A stretch of DNA of 34,296 bases from a virus, in the IMG/VR virus record IMGVR_UViG_3300025759_000327, positions 1 through 34,296 of that record; one strand, 5' to 3'. The notes under the pieces are model-generated. The model was not told the DNA's origin and did no database searches. It saw nothing but the letters and a program-made list of their open reading frames with translations. Each line of letters begins with the position of its first letter. The first letter of the stretch is position 1. Shown here in pieces: positions 20,613 through 29,467 of this stretch. Both the position numbers and the translations under genes were made by a program.

Positions 20613-21200
20613 ATGGCATCAGAAGTAGAAATTTGTAACTCCGCATTAAATATGTTGGGGGGAAGTAATATTACATCCTTGACCGAGGATAGTAAAAACG
20701 CAAGGTTGTTAAACCAACGTTATGAATCTGTGCGTGATGGAATATTTAGATCACATACATGGAATTGTTTAATTAAGCGTGTTGAATTAGCACAAGATAC
20801 AAATACGCCAACACATGAATATACAAATCAATATACCTTACCATCTGATTGTTTGCGTGTTTTAAAAGTAGGCGGATATAATGACGGCACATCATCTGAC
20901 TTAGATGCTGGAATAAAATTTAAAATTGAACAAAGAAAATTATTAACAGACGAAGCAACAATTTATTTAATTTATATTTCTAAAGTAACAGATCCAAATG
21001 AATACGATACGTTATTAATTGAAACAATCGCATCTAAATTAGCAGCAGAACTATGTTATGCAATTACATCTTCAACATCTTTAGCTGGACAACTTAACGA
21101 CATGTATAATGAAAAATTACGAGAAGCTCGTTTTGTTGATGCAACCGAAGGTACAGCAGATAGTTTAGATGCAAGCACATTTATTAACTCGAGGTACTAA
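20613..21200 (+). CDS. tail tubular protein A (gp11-like)
   Basis: 195 residues, the usual size. ASEVEICNSALNMLGG opens the protein, then LNQRYESVRDGIFRSHTWNC and TLPSDCLRVLKV, the family pattern of T7 gp11 adaptors that attach under the portal. The start is directly adjacent to the previous stop and the end overlaps the next start (TAATG). Confidence 0.88.
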   Translation: MASEVEICNSALNMLGGSNITSLTEDSKNARLLNQRYESVRDGIFRSHTWNCLIKRVELAQDTNTPTHEYTNQYTLPSDCLRVLKVGGYNDGTSSDLDAGIKFKIEQRKLLTDEATIYLIYISKVTDPNEYDTLLIETIASKLAAELCYAITSSTSLAGQLNDMYNEKLREARFVDATEGTADSLDASTFINSRY

Positions 21201-23707
21201 TGGCTAAAACAACTGTCGCCTTTACTAATTTTACAGCTGGCGAATTATCGCCACGATTAGATGGTCGTACAGATTTAGGTAAATATTTTAATGGATGTAA
21301 AACATTAGAAAATATGGTTGTGCATCCTCATGGTGCAGCATCAAGACGACCAGGTACAAAATTTGTGCATGAAGTAAAAACAAGTTCAGCACAAACACGA
21401 TTAATACCTTTTGAATTTTCTACGACACAAACATATATTTTAGAATTTGGTAATTCTTATATTCGATTTTTTAAAGACAATGGTATTATAACAGAAGGCG
21501 ATAAAACTATTAGTGGAGCAACACAAGCTAACCCAGTAGTAATAACATCAAATAGTCATGGGTATTCTAATGGCGATCATGTTATTATTTCTAGCGTAGT
21601 AGGAATGACAGAATTAAATGGTAAAACATTTAAGGTTGCCGATAAAACAACAAATACTTTTGAATTACAAACTGTTGATGGCACAGATATTAATTCATCG
21701 TCTTTCACAGCATATTCTTCTGGTGGTGTAGTCAATAAAATTTATGAAATTGCATCGCCATACACAACGGCAGATGTACCAACAATTAAATTTGCTCAAA
21801 GTGCGGATATTATGTATTTGGTTCATCCAAGTTATGCGATAAGAAAATTATCACGATCAGGACATACATCGTGGTCTTTAACATCGCCAGCATTAACAAC
21901 GGCAACTGATTTAACAGTAAGTGCTGTTACAAAAGCAAATCCAGGTGTGGTAACGACATCAACTAATCATGGTTTACTTGTAGGTGACTTTGTTACTTTT
22001 AGTAGCATTGGTGGTATGACACAATTAAACGGAAATGTTTATACTGTTGGAGAAATTTTAAATACATCTACAATAACTGGTATTACACAAGCAACCCCTG
22101 GTGTTGTAACAACATCGGCTGCACATAACTTGGCTGTTGGGGATGATGTTCAAATAACTAATGTCAAAGGAATGACACAGTTAAATGGCAATACTTACAC
22201 AGTTAAATCTGTTCCTTCGTCAACAACGTTTCAATTAGCTGACGCTGTTGGTTCTAGTTTAAATACATCTGGTTATACAGCGTATAGTTCTGCTGGTACT
22301 GTAACTGGACCTGATACACGATTTGAATTACAAGATTCTGATGGTACAAATTTAGACACTAGCAGCTATGGTACATTTTCTGCTGGTGGTTCTGATGTTG
22401 TAACTAAATTAACAAATCCAATTCTTAATGTAGCAACAGATTATTTTCCTAGTACAGTTACATTTTTTGAACAACGATTAGTTTTTGGTGGTTCAAATAA
22501 AAATCCACAAACATTGTGGTTTAGTAAAGGTGGATCATTAGAAAATTTTACAACTGGTACAACAGATAATGATGCAATGGTTTACACTATTGCGTCTAAT
22601 AAAGTTAATGCAATAAAATATATGTCAGCACAACGATCATTGATTGTTGGTACAGTAGGTGGCGAATTTGTTGTTAGTGCATCTGGCACAACACAACCTT
22701 TAACGCCTAGTAATGTGCAAATACAAAAACAATCAAGTTATGGTGCAGCTAATATTGATGCGGTACAAATTGAAAATGTTACTATGTTTGTTCAACGAGC
22801 AAAAAGAAAAATACGAGAGCTAACATACAATTTAAACATCGACCAATATCAAGCAACTGATATGACATTGTTATCTGAACACATTACAGAAAATGGCGTT
22901 ACAGAAATGGCATACCAACAAGAGCCAGATAGTATTTTATGGTGTGTTCGTGGCGATGGTACATTACTTGGTTTTACTTATGCAAGAGCAGAAAGTGTTA
23001 TTGGATGGCATCGTCATATTTTAGGTGGTGTTTTTGGTTCAGGTCAAGCTGTTGTTGAAAGTGTGGCTAGTGTGCCAACTGATAATAACGAAGATGAATT
23101 TTATGTTATTGTTAAACGTACTATTAATGGAGCTACAAGACGCTATGTAGAATATTTAAGTTTGTTTGATTATGGTACAGATCAAAATGATGCTTTTTTT
23201 GTTGATAGTGGATTAACATATAGTGGTGGTGCAACAACAACATTATCAGGACTAGATCATTTAGAAGGTCAATCAGTAACGATACTAGCTAATGGAGCTA
23301 CGCATCCAAATAAAACTGTAAGTGGTGGATCTATAACTTTAGATAGATCATCAACAAAAGTTCATGTAGGATTAAATTATACATCTTTACTACAAACCAT
23401 GCGAGTAGAATTACAAGGAGAGGGTGGCACATCACAATCAAAAGACAAACGCATACACGAAGTAACATTACGTTTACACGAAACTGTGGGTGTTGAGGTT
23501 GGACCAAACTTAGATAACATGGAAAGAATACCTTTTCGTTCTAGTGCAGCAGCGATGGATCAAGCCGTTCCTCTTTTTACAGGAGATAAAGAAGTTGAAT
23601 TTAGGGATGATTTTAATACGGATGGATTTGTTTTTGTTCGTCAAACACAACCATTACCATTAACTCTCTTATCAGCTTATCCTCGTATAACTGTTAATGA
23701 CGGCTAA
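21200..23707 (+). CDS. tail tubular protein B / nozzle (gp12-like) with internal repeats
   Basis: 835 residues. N-terminal FTNFTAGELSPRLDGRTDLG and GAASRRPGTKFVHEVK mark the podoviral nozzle family. Residues 104-177, 241-290 and 292-369 are repeats of a roughly 75-residue beta module (ANPVV-TS-HG...GD-V...GMT-LNG-TY-V...GT...-YSSGG), with a lone C-terminal half at 372-398. The third copy appears to interrupt the second. Later QRLVFGGSNKNPQTLWFSK and YGAANIDAVQIENVTMFVQR are typical of the family. It forms the tip of the short tail and receives the fibres. Confidence 0.88.
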   Translation: MAKTTVAFTNFTAGELSPRLDGRTDLGKYFNGCKTLENMVVHPHGAASRRPGTKFVHEVKTSSAQTRLIPFEFSTTQTYILEFGNSYIRFFKDNGIITEGDKTISGATQANPVVITSNSHGYSNGDHVIISSVVGMTELNGKTFKVADKTTNTFELQTVDGTDINSSSFTAYSSGGVVNKIYEIASPYTTADVPTIKFAQSADIMYLVHPSYAIRKLSRSGHTSWSLTSPALTTATDLTVSAVTKANPGVVTTSTNHGLLVGDFVTFSSIGGMTQLNGNVYTVGEILNTSTITGITQATPGVVTTSAAHNLAVGDDVQITNVKGMTQLNGNTYTVKSVPSSTTFQLADAVGSSLNTSGYTAYSSAGTVTGPDTRFELQDSDGTNLDTSSYGTFSAGGSDVVTKLTNPILNVATDYFPSTVTFFEQRLVFGGSNKNPQTLWFSKGGSLENFTTGTTDNDAMVYTIASNKVNAIKYMSAQRSLIVGTVGGEFVVSASGTTQPLTPSNVQIQKQSSYGAANIDAVQIENVTMFVQRAKRKIRELTYNLNIDQYQATDMTLLSEHITENGVTEMAYQQEPDSILWCVRGDGTLLGFTYARAESVIGWHRHILGGVFGSGQAVVESVASVPTDNNEDEFYVIVKRTINGATRRYVEYLSLFDYGTDQNDAFFVDSGLTYSGGATTTLSGLDHLEGQSVTILANGATHPNKTVSGGSITLDRSSTKVHVGLNYTSLLQTMRVELQGEGGTSQSKDKRIHEVTLRLHETVGVEVGPNLDNMERIPFRSSAAAMDQAVPLFTGDKEVEFRDDFNTDGFVFVRQTQPLPLTLLSAYPRITVNDG

Positions 23708-24149
23708 TTTAGAATTAATAGAATTTAAAAAAGAACACGCACATCACATGGTTACATCCATGATGAATGATCCGTTAACAGAAATAGATAGTTCCTGGCA
23801 TGAATATTTAAACGGCTTAGAAATTGAAAGTATGTCTTTTACAGCTGTTAAAAATAATGAGATTATTTGTTCAGGTGGCATCGTTCCTATTTGGGATGGT
23901 GTGTATGAGGGATGGGTTATGGCATCTAATTTAATTTGGGATAATAAATTAGGTGGTGCTAAAGTAATTAAAAAAGGCATGGAAGTTTTAATTACAGAAT
24001 ACAAAATTATACGACTACAAACAGCAATAAAAAAAGATTTTATTTTAGGACAACGCTTTGGTGCTTGGCTTGGAATGAGTAACGAGGGATTAATGAAGAA
24101 ATATCAAAACAATGAAGATTATTACAGATATGCGAGGGTAAATGATTAA
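23697..24149 (+). CDS. GNAT-like internal virion protein (gp13-like)
   Basis: 150 residues, overlapping the nozzle gene by 11 bases. A GNAT-like alpha/beta order is visible: SFTAVKNNEIICSGGIVPIW, YEGWVMASNL, then GGAKVIKKGMEVLI in the acetyl-CoA loop region, and a Gly-Met C-terminal strand (FGAWLGMSNEGLMKKY). T7 gp13 and its marine counterparts occupy the same place and fold. Whether it binds acetyl-CoA is unknown. Confidence 0.7.
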   Translation: MTANLELIEFKKEHAHHMVTSMMNDPLTEIDSSWHEYLNGLEIESMSFTAVKNNEIICSGGIVPIWDGVYEGWVMASNLIWDNKLGGAKVIKKGMEVLITEYKIIRLQTAIKKDFILGQRFGAWLGMSNEGLMKKYQNNEDYYRYARVND

Positions 24150-24897
24150 AACACCTGGCGCTCCTGATGATAGTTTTGCTTTTACAAATATAAATTACGA
24201 TCCTGGCACAGCAATGTTAATAGGTGCTGGCGTTAATGCTGGTAGTCAAATTATGGCTGGTAATGCAGCAATGAAAGCTGGTCGTTACCAACAAGCAATG
24301 CATGAACGTAATGCAACAATATTAGAAAACAAATCTGATATTGCTTTACAAAAAGGTAAAGACAATATTGATGTATTTAATCAAGCATTTGATAGACACC
24401 AATCTTCTACCGAATTAGCTTACATGAAATCTGGTGTTCGTATGGAAGGTACACCCCTTGAAGTATTAGAATACCAACTTGGCGAAGCAGAAATACAACG
24501 ATTAAGTTTAGAATATGATGCGGCTGTTAATAGTTATGATTTCTTAGAACAATCAGCAATAGAAAGAAGTTCTGGGGAGTATGCAATGTATCAAGCAAGA
24601 AGCCAAAGAGCTGCATCGTACATTAGTGCAGCTGGTACAATGGTTGGTGCTTTTGCACAAAAATCTATTTTAGATACACAAGCAGCAAATCAAGCAGAAA
24701 TTATTAAAAATCAAAATCAAAATGCAGCAGAAATTATCAGACAACAATCAATTAATAACGGCATTATTAATGATGCAATATTTAATAACCAAATGGACAT
24801 GATTGATTTAATTAATAAGAATCAAAAAGCTCTTATTAATATTAATAAAGAAAACTCATTATCATTTATAAATAAATTTGGAACACAGAGGTTTTAA
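24142..24897 (+). CDS. internal virion protein (gp14-like)
   Basis: 251 residues. A Gly/Ala-rich hydrophobic segment (AMLIGAGVNAGSQIMAGNAA) is followed by a long helical Ala/Gln region and SYISAAGTMVGAFAQKS, then a coiled Asn/Gln/Ile-rich tail. This matches T7 gp14, the ejected protein that forms a pore in the outer membrane. GAGGG precedes the start. Confidence 0.75.
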   Translation: MIKTPGAPDDSFAFTNINYDPGTAMLIGAGVNAGSQIMAGNAAMKAGRYQQAMHERNATILENKSDIALQKGKDNIDVFNQAFDRHQSSTELAYMKSGVRMEGTPLEVLEYQLGEAEIQRLSLEYDAAVNSYDFLEQSAIERSSGEYAMYQARSQRAASYISAAGTMVGAFAQKSILDTQAANQAEIIKNQNQNAAEIIRQQSINNGIINDAIFNNQMDMIDLINKNQKALININKENSLSFINKFGTQRF

Positions 24898-27344
24898 TGG
24901 TACAAATTCCTATTTTTGAAAAAAAACTATCCGAAAAAAAAATACCTGGTTTAGTATCTCGTGTTAACAATCCAACAGCAGCAGCGGTTGGTCCATTAAA
25001 TGAGCTTTCACGCCAAGCAAGTAATTTAACTGGTCTTGCAACAAAAGCATATAGCAATAAGAAAAATTTTGAAAATCAACAATTACAAGACAAATTAAAT
25101 TTTGAAAATCAAGAATTAAAAGTAAAATTAAATAAATCAAATAAACTTGATGAAATTAAAAATAAAAATAAAGCAGATGTGTATAGAGCTAATGAAGCAT
25201 TTGCAACGCAAGTAAAACAAATAGAAACTGATTCAGAAATTAAATTTTACGAAGCTGCAACAAGATTAGAACGTAAAAATAATATTACGCTTGCATCTAA
25301 TAATTTAGAATTAGAAAGTAATGATATTACTATTTCATATTCAACATCATCCACTTTATCTGACATACCTAAATGGTTAGAAGAACAAACAAAATTAAAA
25401 GATAAACATAAAAATACTTTACAGACAAAAGTAGAAAGAGATATTTTTGAAGAAAATTGGAATAATTACATAACCAATGAAAGTTTAAAAATTAAAAAAT
25501 CTATACGAACAAATTTATTAGAAGTATCAAAAGTAACGTATCAAAATGAAATTGATAAATTTGCGTACAAAGCTATTTTTGGTAGCACAACTAAAGAGAA
25601 AGAAGATGCGTTAAATTATTTATTATCAGAAGATGGTATTATTTTAGAAATGGACAAAAGCGGTCTTGTTCTTAATAAAGAAATTCAAATTGCTGCTATC
25701 CGTAATAAAATAGGATTTTATGATGCAGAAAAAAAATTACAAGACAATCCACAATTATTATTAAGTGAATTAGAATCAGATCAATATGCAGAAATATTAA
25801 CAACAGATCAAGTTCTTGATTTTAGACAAAAAGCAAAACTTAAAATAGATAAAGAAATAAGAGCAACAAATACATCATTAAAAGCTAGCTCAACTGCAAT
25901 ACGAGGATTTTTAAATGATGAAGAAAAATTATTAAAAAATTTATCAAGAGCCAATCTTCCACAACTTAATCAATTATTAGAAGAAGCAAAAGGTTTAACT
26001 ATTCCTGGCACAGAAGATTATTTTGATCCAACTTTAGTACAGGATATTGAAAACATGATTTCTCTTGTTGATGTTGTTGATACTTTTAGATCATACAACA
26101 AAGAGGAGGGTGCAGAAGCTATTAGTTTATTAAAGCAAAGTTTAAATGAAAAATTAGATGATGATGATAATACAACTGGAATAGCACCTATTGAACAATT
26201 ACAATTAGAAATTTTTGAAAAAATTCAAACAGATAAAAATACTCGAATTCCTAATGATATGTTACGAGTAGCTTTAGACTATGGTGTTATTGATAATATT
26301 CCACAAATAGATTTTAATCTTGCATCAAGTGAACCAGAAGTATTTAAAGAACAAGTAAACGCTTTAATTAAACAAGCGGAATTTGTTGCAGAATATTATG
26401 ATGAACCAATACAATTTTTTACAAAAGAACAAATAAGTAATTTCAATCAAATTGTTACAAATGCACAAGGTCCTGATGAAATAGTTGAATTTGCATCTGC
26501 TATTCATAGTACCTTTGACACTCATTCTTTAAGTGCCTTTAAACAAATACATGACAAAGCACCTATCCTAGCAGAAATTGGCGGTCATGTAAGTAATGGT
26601 AACAGTGAATTTGCTATGCACATCGCTAATGGAATGATGTTAAAAAAAGATCAAAAATTAATGCCAAATCTTGTAAATAATCAAGATTTTGGTAAAATTT
26701 TTATAGATGTAATAGGAGATAGTTTAAATGATAATACGCAAACATTATTAACAAAACAAACAGCTATTGAAAATGTAATTATATCAAGAGGTATAGCAGA
26801 GGGTTGGTATGACACCCAAATGGATGTTAAATCTATGCTGCGAAAAACAGATTTTAAAAATAAAATTAATCAAATTATAAATGAATCTATTGGTGCAACT
26901 TATAATGGCGATAAATTAATTTATGGAGGAATGATTACCTTTAATGGAAAACAAATTGCCTTACCAACAAACTTTCCTAGAACAGAAATAGAAACTGAAA
27001 AAGATTTTAAAAATTTAATTGAAGATACTTTTTTATCTGATGATGTTAACCAACAAGAGATTGCTACTCAATTAATTATTAAAGCTGGTGGCGGTATTTC
27101 TTTGCCAACAACTACACCTTATGTTGATACAGAAAATAGACAAGAAATGTCTGTTACCCCTGATAAACTTTTTGGTAAAAATTCTGATCCATATTATTTA
27201 GAACAAATTGCACCTGGCAAATATGTCTTTGCTATTTTTGACCAGCAAGACGGCAATCCTGATCACGAATATTTAATGTACGAAGGTTCTAATGAGCCTT
27301 TTGTTTTTGATCTAGGAAAAATTACAGAGGATTTAATTAAGTAA
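24897..27344 (+). CDS. internal virion protein (gp15-like)
   Basis: 815 residues, Lys/Asn/Glu-rich and almost wholly helical, with a strong coiled coil from about 45 to 120 (YSNKKNFENQQLQDKLNFE). It has no recognised enzymatic motif. Order after the gp14-like gene and size fit the T7 gp15 ejection protein, which spans the periplasm. TAATG overlaps at both ends. Confidence 0.7.
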   Translation: MVQIPIFEKKLSEKKIPGLVSRVNNPTAAAVGPLNELSRQASNLTGLATKAYSNKKNFENQQLQDKLNFENQELKVKLNKSNKLDEIKNKNKADVYRANEAFATQVKQIETDSEIKFYEAATRLERKNNITLASNNLELESNDITISYSTSSTLSDIPKWLEEQTKLKDKHKNTLQTKVERDIFEENWNNYITNESLKIKKSIRTNLLEVSKVTYQNEIDKFAYKAIFGSTTKEKEDALNYLLSEDGIILEMDKSGLVLNKEIQIAAIRNKIGFYDAEKKLQDNPQLLLSELESDQYAEILTTDQVLDFRQKAKLKIDKEIRATNTSLKASSTAIRGFLNDEEKLLKNLSRANLPQLNQLLEEAKGLTIPGTEDYFDPTLVQDIENMISLVDVVDTFRSYNKEEGAEAISLLKQSLNEKLDDDDNTTGIAPIEQLQLEIFEKIQTDKNTRIPNDMLRVALDYGVIDNIPQIDFNLASSEPEVFKEQVNALIKQAEFVAEYYDEPIQFFTKEQISNFNQIVTNAQGPDEIVEFASAIHSTFDTHSLSAFKQIHDKAPILAEIGGHVSNGNSEFAMHIANGMMLKKDQKLMPNLVNNQDFGKIFIDVIGDSLNDNTQTLLTKQTAIENVIISRGIAEGWYDTQMDVKSMLRKTDFKNKINQIINESIGATYNGDKLIYGGMITFNGKQIALPTNFPRTEIETEKDFKNLIEDTFLSDDVNQQEIATQLIIKAGGGISLPTTTPYVDTENRQEMSVTPDKLFGKNSDPYYLEQIAPGKYVFAIFDQQDGNPDHEYLMYEGSNEPFVFDLGKITEDLIK

Positions 27345-29467
27345 TGGAATTTTACGATCAAGATAATGCTTTAAATAAAAAGCGTATTAATACTGATTTC
27401 AAACGACCAAGTTTATTACCTAATGATGATGGCGGTTGGGGTTTTTCAGAAAAAACTAAAGCACAATTTAATCATTCTTTAGAATTTGAAATGTCAAGTT
27501 CTCAATATTATAATGCAATAGATACTTACGATAAAGCCAATAAAGAAATCGAACGAGCTTTTGGTGTTCAATTACCCAATCCTTATATTGATGATATGCA
27601 AGATGAAATGACAGGTGGTGGTTTTTGGAATCAATTTATGTATAATTTGCAAGATCCGTCAAAAAAAAAAGGCGGACAAACAAGTGTTGCTAATTATAAA
27701 GATCAATTAGATTGGTGGAATAACGAAGTTGCAAAAATTGTAGAAAAAAATCCTAATGTTAATTTTAGAACAGTAGAAGATTTTACTAACGAATTAAAAG
27801 AAAAAGCCGTTACCCAAGATTTTTTAATTAGTGAAATGAATAGATCAAGTCGTGGATTTATGGAAAAATACGGCTCATCGTTTGCTGCTGGTTTTGGTAG
27901 TTATATGTTAGATCCAATAACGCTACAAACATTACCTTTAACTATGGCTTATTCAATTCCAAAAAATGTTGCGGTAGCTGGTTTAAAAACGGCTGTTATG
28001 GAAAGTGCATTAGAATTTAGTCGTACTACTTTAATTGAAGGTGCAAAACAATCTAGTCGAAAAAGTTTAGGTTTAGACTACGGAATGGATAGAGCGTTAA
28101 GTGCTATTTTAACAAATACAGCTAGTGCTTTTGTATTAGCACCAATAGGTTTATTTGCTTTTAAAGGTATTGGTTATGGTGGTAAACAAACATACAAAGG
28201 TACTAAAGCTGCTTTTTTATCATTTGATGAAATGGTTAGTAAAAATTTATTTCCCCAAAGATATTTAGGTCGTACATTAAATAAAATTTTAGATAACAAT
28301 CCTACATATAAATCAAAACCTTTAAATGATGTTATCCATTTAATGGATGATGCAGAATTGCAAAAAGTATTTAATGAACTTCCTGACAATATAAAAAATA
28401 AACCAAAATATAAAGAAGCTGCGTATCAACTTAATCAAGCATTAATTGAAAGAAATCAAAATCCTTATACTGATACTATTGCTGGTAAAAGACAACATTC
28501 AAAAAATGTAAAAGAAACAATGAAACAAGTAGAGGTTGATGAACCTATTACTGTTACTGAAAATCCTGATGTAGAATTAAAACAAACCGATCAAACAGAA
28601 TTAGGAAAACAAATAGAATTAAAAGAAACAGAAATTGCAGCCGCTAAAACATTGGTAGAGAACGAGGAACTTTTAGATATACCTACTTTTTTAAAAAATC
28701 AACAATCTGGTAAAAAAACAGAAGCACAAAAAAAATTAATTACATTAGAAAAAGAATTACAAACATTAAAAAAACAAATTGTAGTACCAGAATTACCAAG
28801 TAGCTTACAACCACCAAAAGAGCCAAAGGTTGAAACATTTTTACAATGGTTAAAAAGAAATAAAATAGATAGTGAAGAAGCAAATATTGCTGATGTAGGA
28901 TCTATATTAGATAAAGAAACTTTTGGTTATACAAAAAAAGGTGGTTATTCATTAGATGAACTTTTAATAAGAGCTAGAGAAGATGGTTGGTTGCCACCAG
29001 CTAAACCAGGTCAACCAGATGATTTATCAATAAATGATGTTTTAGATTTAATAAGTGAAAATTCCGTAAGACCTGATGATGCACCAAAATTAAAAGCATT
29101 TGAGGATGAAGTTGCTGGAATAGATCAAACAATACGAGCTTTAGAAGAAGAAGGTATTGATCCAGTTGGAATGTCTAATGATGATGTGGATATAGCTCTA
29201 ATGAACATATCAAATAGAGTTGATGATTTTGATGTAAAGAAATATGATAACGAAGATTTTATCAATGATTTTGCTGATGATTCAATGGAGGATTTTTTGG
29301 CGTATGTTGAGGAGGGTAGAATACCTGATAATGAAAGAATTGTTGTTGATGTAGATGCAGATGGCACACCAACGGCTGAAAAAACTGTCAGACAAATAAA
29401 AAATGAATTACAAAACGAGCAAAAAATGTTGGATGAATTAACTAACTGTGAGGGATTAAGTGCCTAG
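27344..29467 (+). CDS. internal virion / ejection protein with hydrophobic segments
   Basis: 707 residues. Two hydrophobic stretches, about 178-218 (SSFAAGFGSYMLDPITLQTL) and about 251-280 (ALSAILTNTASAFVLAPIGL), could insert in a membrane. The rest is hydrophilic; the last 150 residues are very acidic (EDFINDFADDSMEDFLAY). No lytic transglycosylase Glu motif is seen, unlike T7 gp16. Probably an ejection protein. The end overlaps the next gene. Confidence 0.65.
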   Translation: MEFYDQDNALNKKRINTDFKRPSLLPNDDGGWGFSEKTKAQFNHSLEFEMSSSQYYNAIDTYDKANKEIERAFGVQLPNPYIDDMQDEMTGGGFWNQFMYNLQDPSKKKGGQTSVANYKDQLDWWNNEVAKIVEKNPNVNFRTVEDFTNELKEKAVTQDFLISEMNRSSRGFMEKYGSSFAAGFGSYMLDPITLQTLPLTMAYSIPKNVAVAGLKTAVMESALEFSRTTLIEGAKQSSRKSLGLDYGMDRALSAILTNTASAFVLAPIGLFAFKGIGYGGKQTYKGTKAAFLSFDEMVSKNLFPQRYLGRTLNKILDNNPTYKSKPLNDVIHLMDDAELQKVFNELPDNIKNKPKYKEAAYQLNQALIERNQNPYTDTIAGKRQHSKNVKETMKQVEVDEPITVTENPDVELKQTDQTELGKQIELKETEIAAAKTLVENEELLDIPTFLKNQQSGKKTEAQKKLITLEKELQTLKKQIVVPELPSSLQPPKEPKVETFLQWLKRNKIDSEEANIADVGSILDKETFGYTKKGGYSLDELLIRAREDGWLPPAKPGQPDDLSINDVLDLISENSVRPDDAPKLKAFEDEVAGIDQTIRALEEEGIDPVGMSNDDVDIALMNISNRVDDFDVKKYDNEDFINDFADDSMEDFLAYVEEGRIPDNERIVVDVDADGTPTAEKTVRQIKNELQNEQKMLDELTNCEGLSA

